From assembly GCA_016200765.1 (NCBI GenBank), contig JACQEC010000097.1:1-32175 (forward strand): 32,175 nucleotides of DNA. The letters run 5' to 3'. This DNA comes from Chloroflexota bacterium. GTDB lineage: Bacteria > Chloroflexota > Anaerolineae > JACRMK01. Position numbers and translations under genes: made by a program. This document shows positions 32,096-32,175 of the stretch, in pieces. The stretch's first letter is position 1, and each line of letters starts with the position of its first letter. The notes beneath the pieces are model-generated. The model had not been told where the DNA came from and ran no database searches. It saw nothing but the letters and a program-made list of their open reading frames with translations.

Positions 32096-32175
32096 CAGAG
32101 ATAAGGGATGCGCACGGATCGGTCGCAGCGACGATTGCGGTTGCGCCAATGGTGACTGATCCGCCGTTGGGTGGC

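Noticed and set aside
1..32175. CRISPR arrays, tRNA or rRNA genes, phage structural genes
   Set aside because: I saw no regularly spaced repeat array, no tRNA cloverleaf or rRNA-like stretch, and no capsid, terminase or tail genes. An integrase and att sites were also not found.

Overview
GC-rich window dominated by a large minus-strand antiphage island (about 130-22,230) that abuts a conjugation- or mobilisation-type mobile element (about 22,600 to the right edge). Nothing in the sequence fixes the taxonomy: there is no rRNA, tRNA or core gene. The GC-rich codon use, the paired HerA/VirD4-type ATPases with a replication-relaxation protein, ArdC and RadC, and promoters placed to give leaderless mRNAs suggest a Chloroflexota-like or other deep-branching high-GC bacterium. 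That is inference only.

Island, in transcription order (right to left): brxE-like, brxA, brxB, pglX (first copy), brxC, a HEPN-superfamily protein, a second pglX split into an N-terminal methyltransferase gene and a C-terminal recognition gene, pglZ and brxL. These ten genes overlap or are separated by a few bases and look like one operon. After a 105-bp gap come a uracil-DNA-glycosylase-superfamily protein and an EVE-McrB GTPase. McrB loses its last residues at the end of an insertion sequence that forms the left edge of the window, and no mcrC is visible.

The gene set does not match a standard BREX type. It has the BrxL effector of type 1 together with BrxE, which I associate with type 6. 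pglX comes before brxC, there are two PglX proteins with different target-recognition regions, and a predicted HEPN nuclease sits between the two PglX genes. A plausible reading is a dual-specificity BREX core that acts on unmodified DNA, a HEPN abortive or RNase arm, and a modified-DNA arm (glycosylase plus EVE-McrB) for phages with hypermodified bases.

Mobile element, right to left: two small membrane proteins, a VirD4/TraD-type ATPase, a replication-relaxation protein, the antirestriction protein ArdC, an intact ISKra4-like insertion sequence with perfect terminal repeats and an 8-bp target duplication, a small unknown protein, a second VirD4-type ATPase, a RadC/JAB protein, two unknown proteins, and a decayed radC tail at the junction with the island. 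Several of these genes share a TGCTATACT-type extended -10 placed only 6-9 bp from the start codon.
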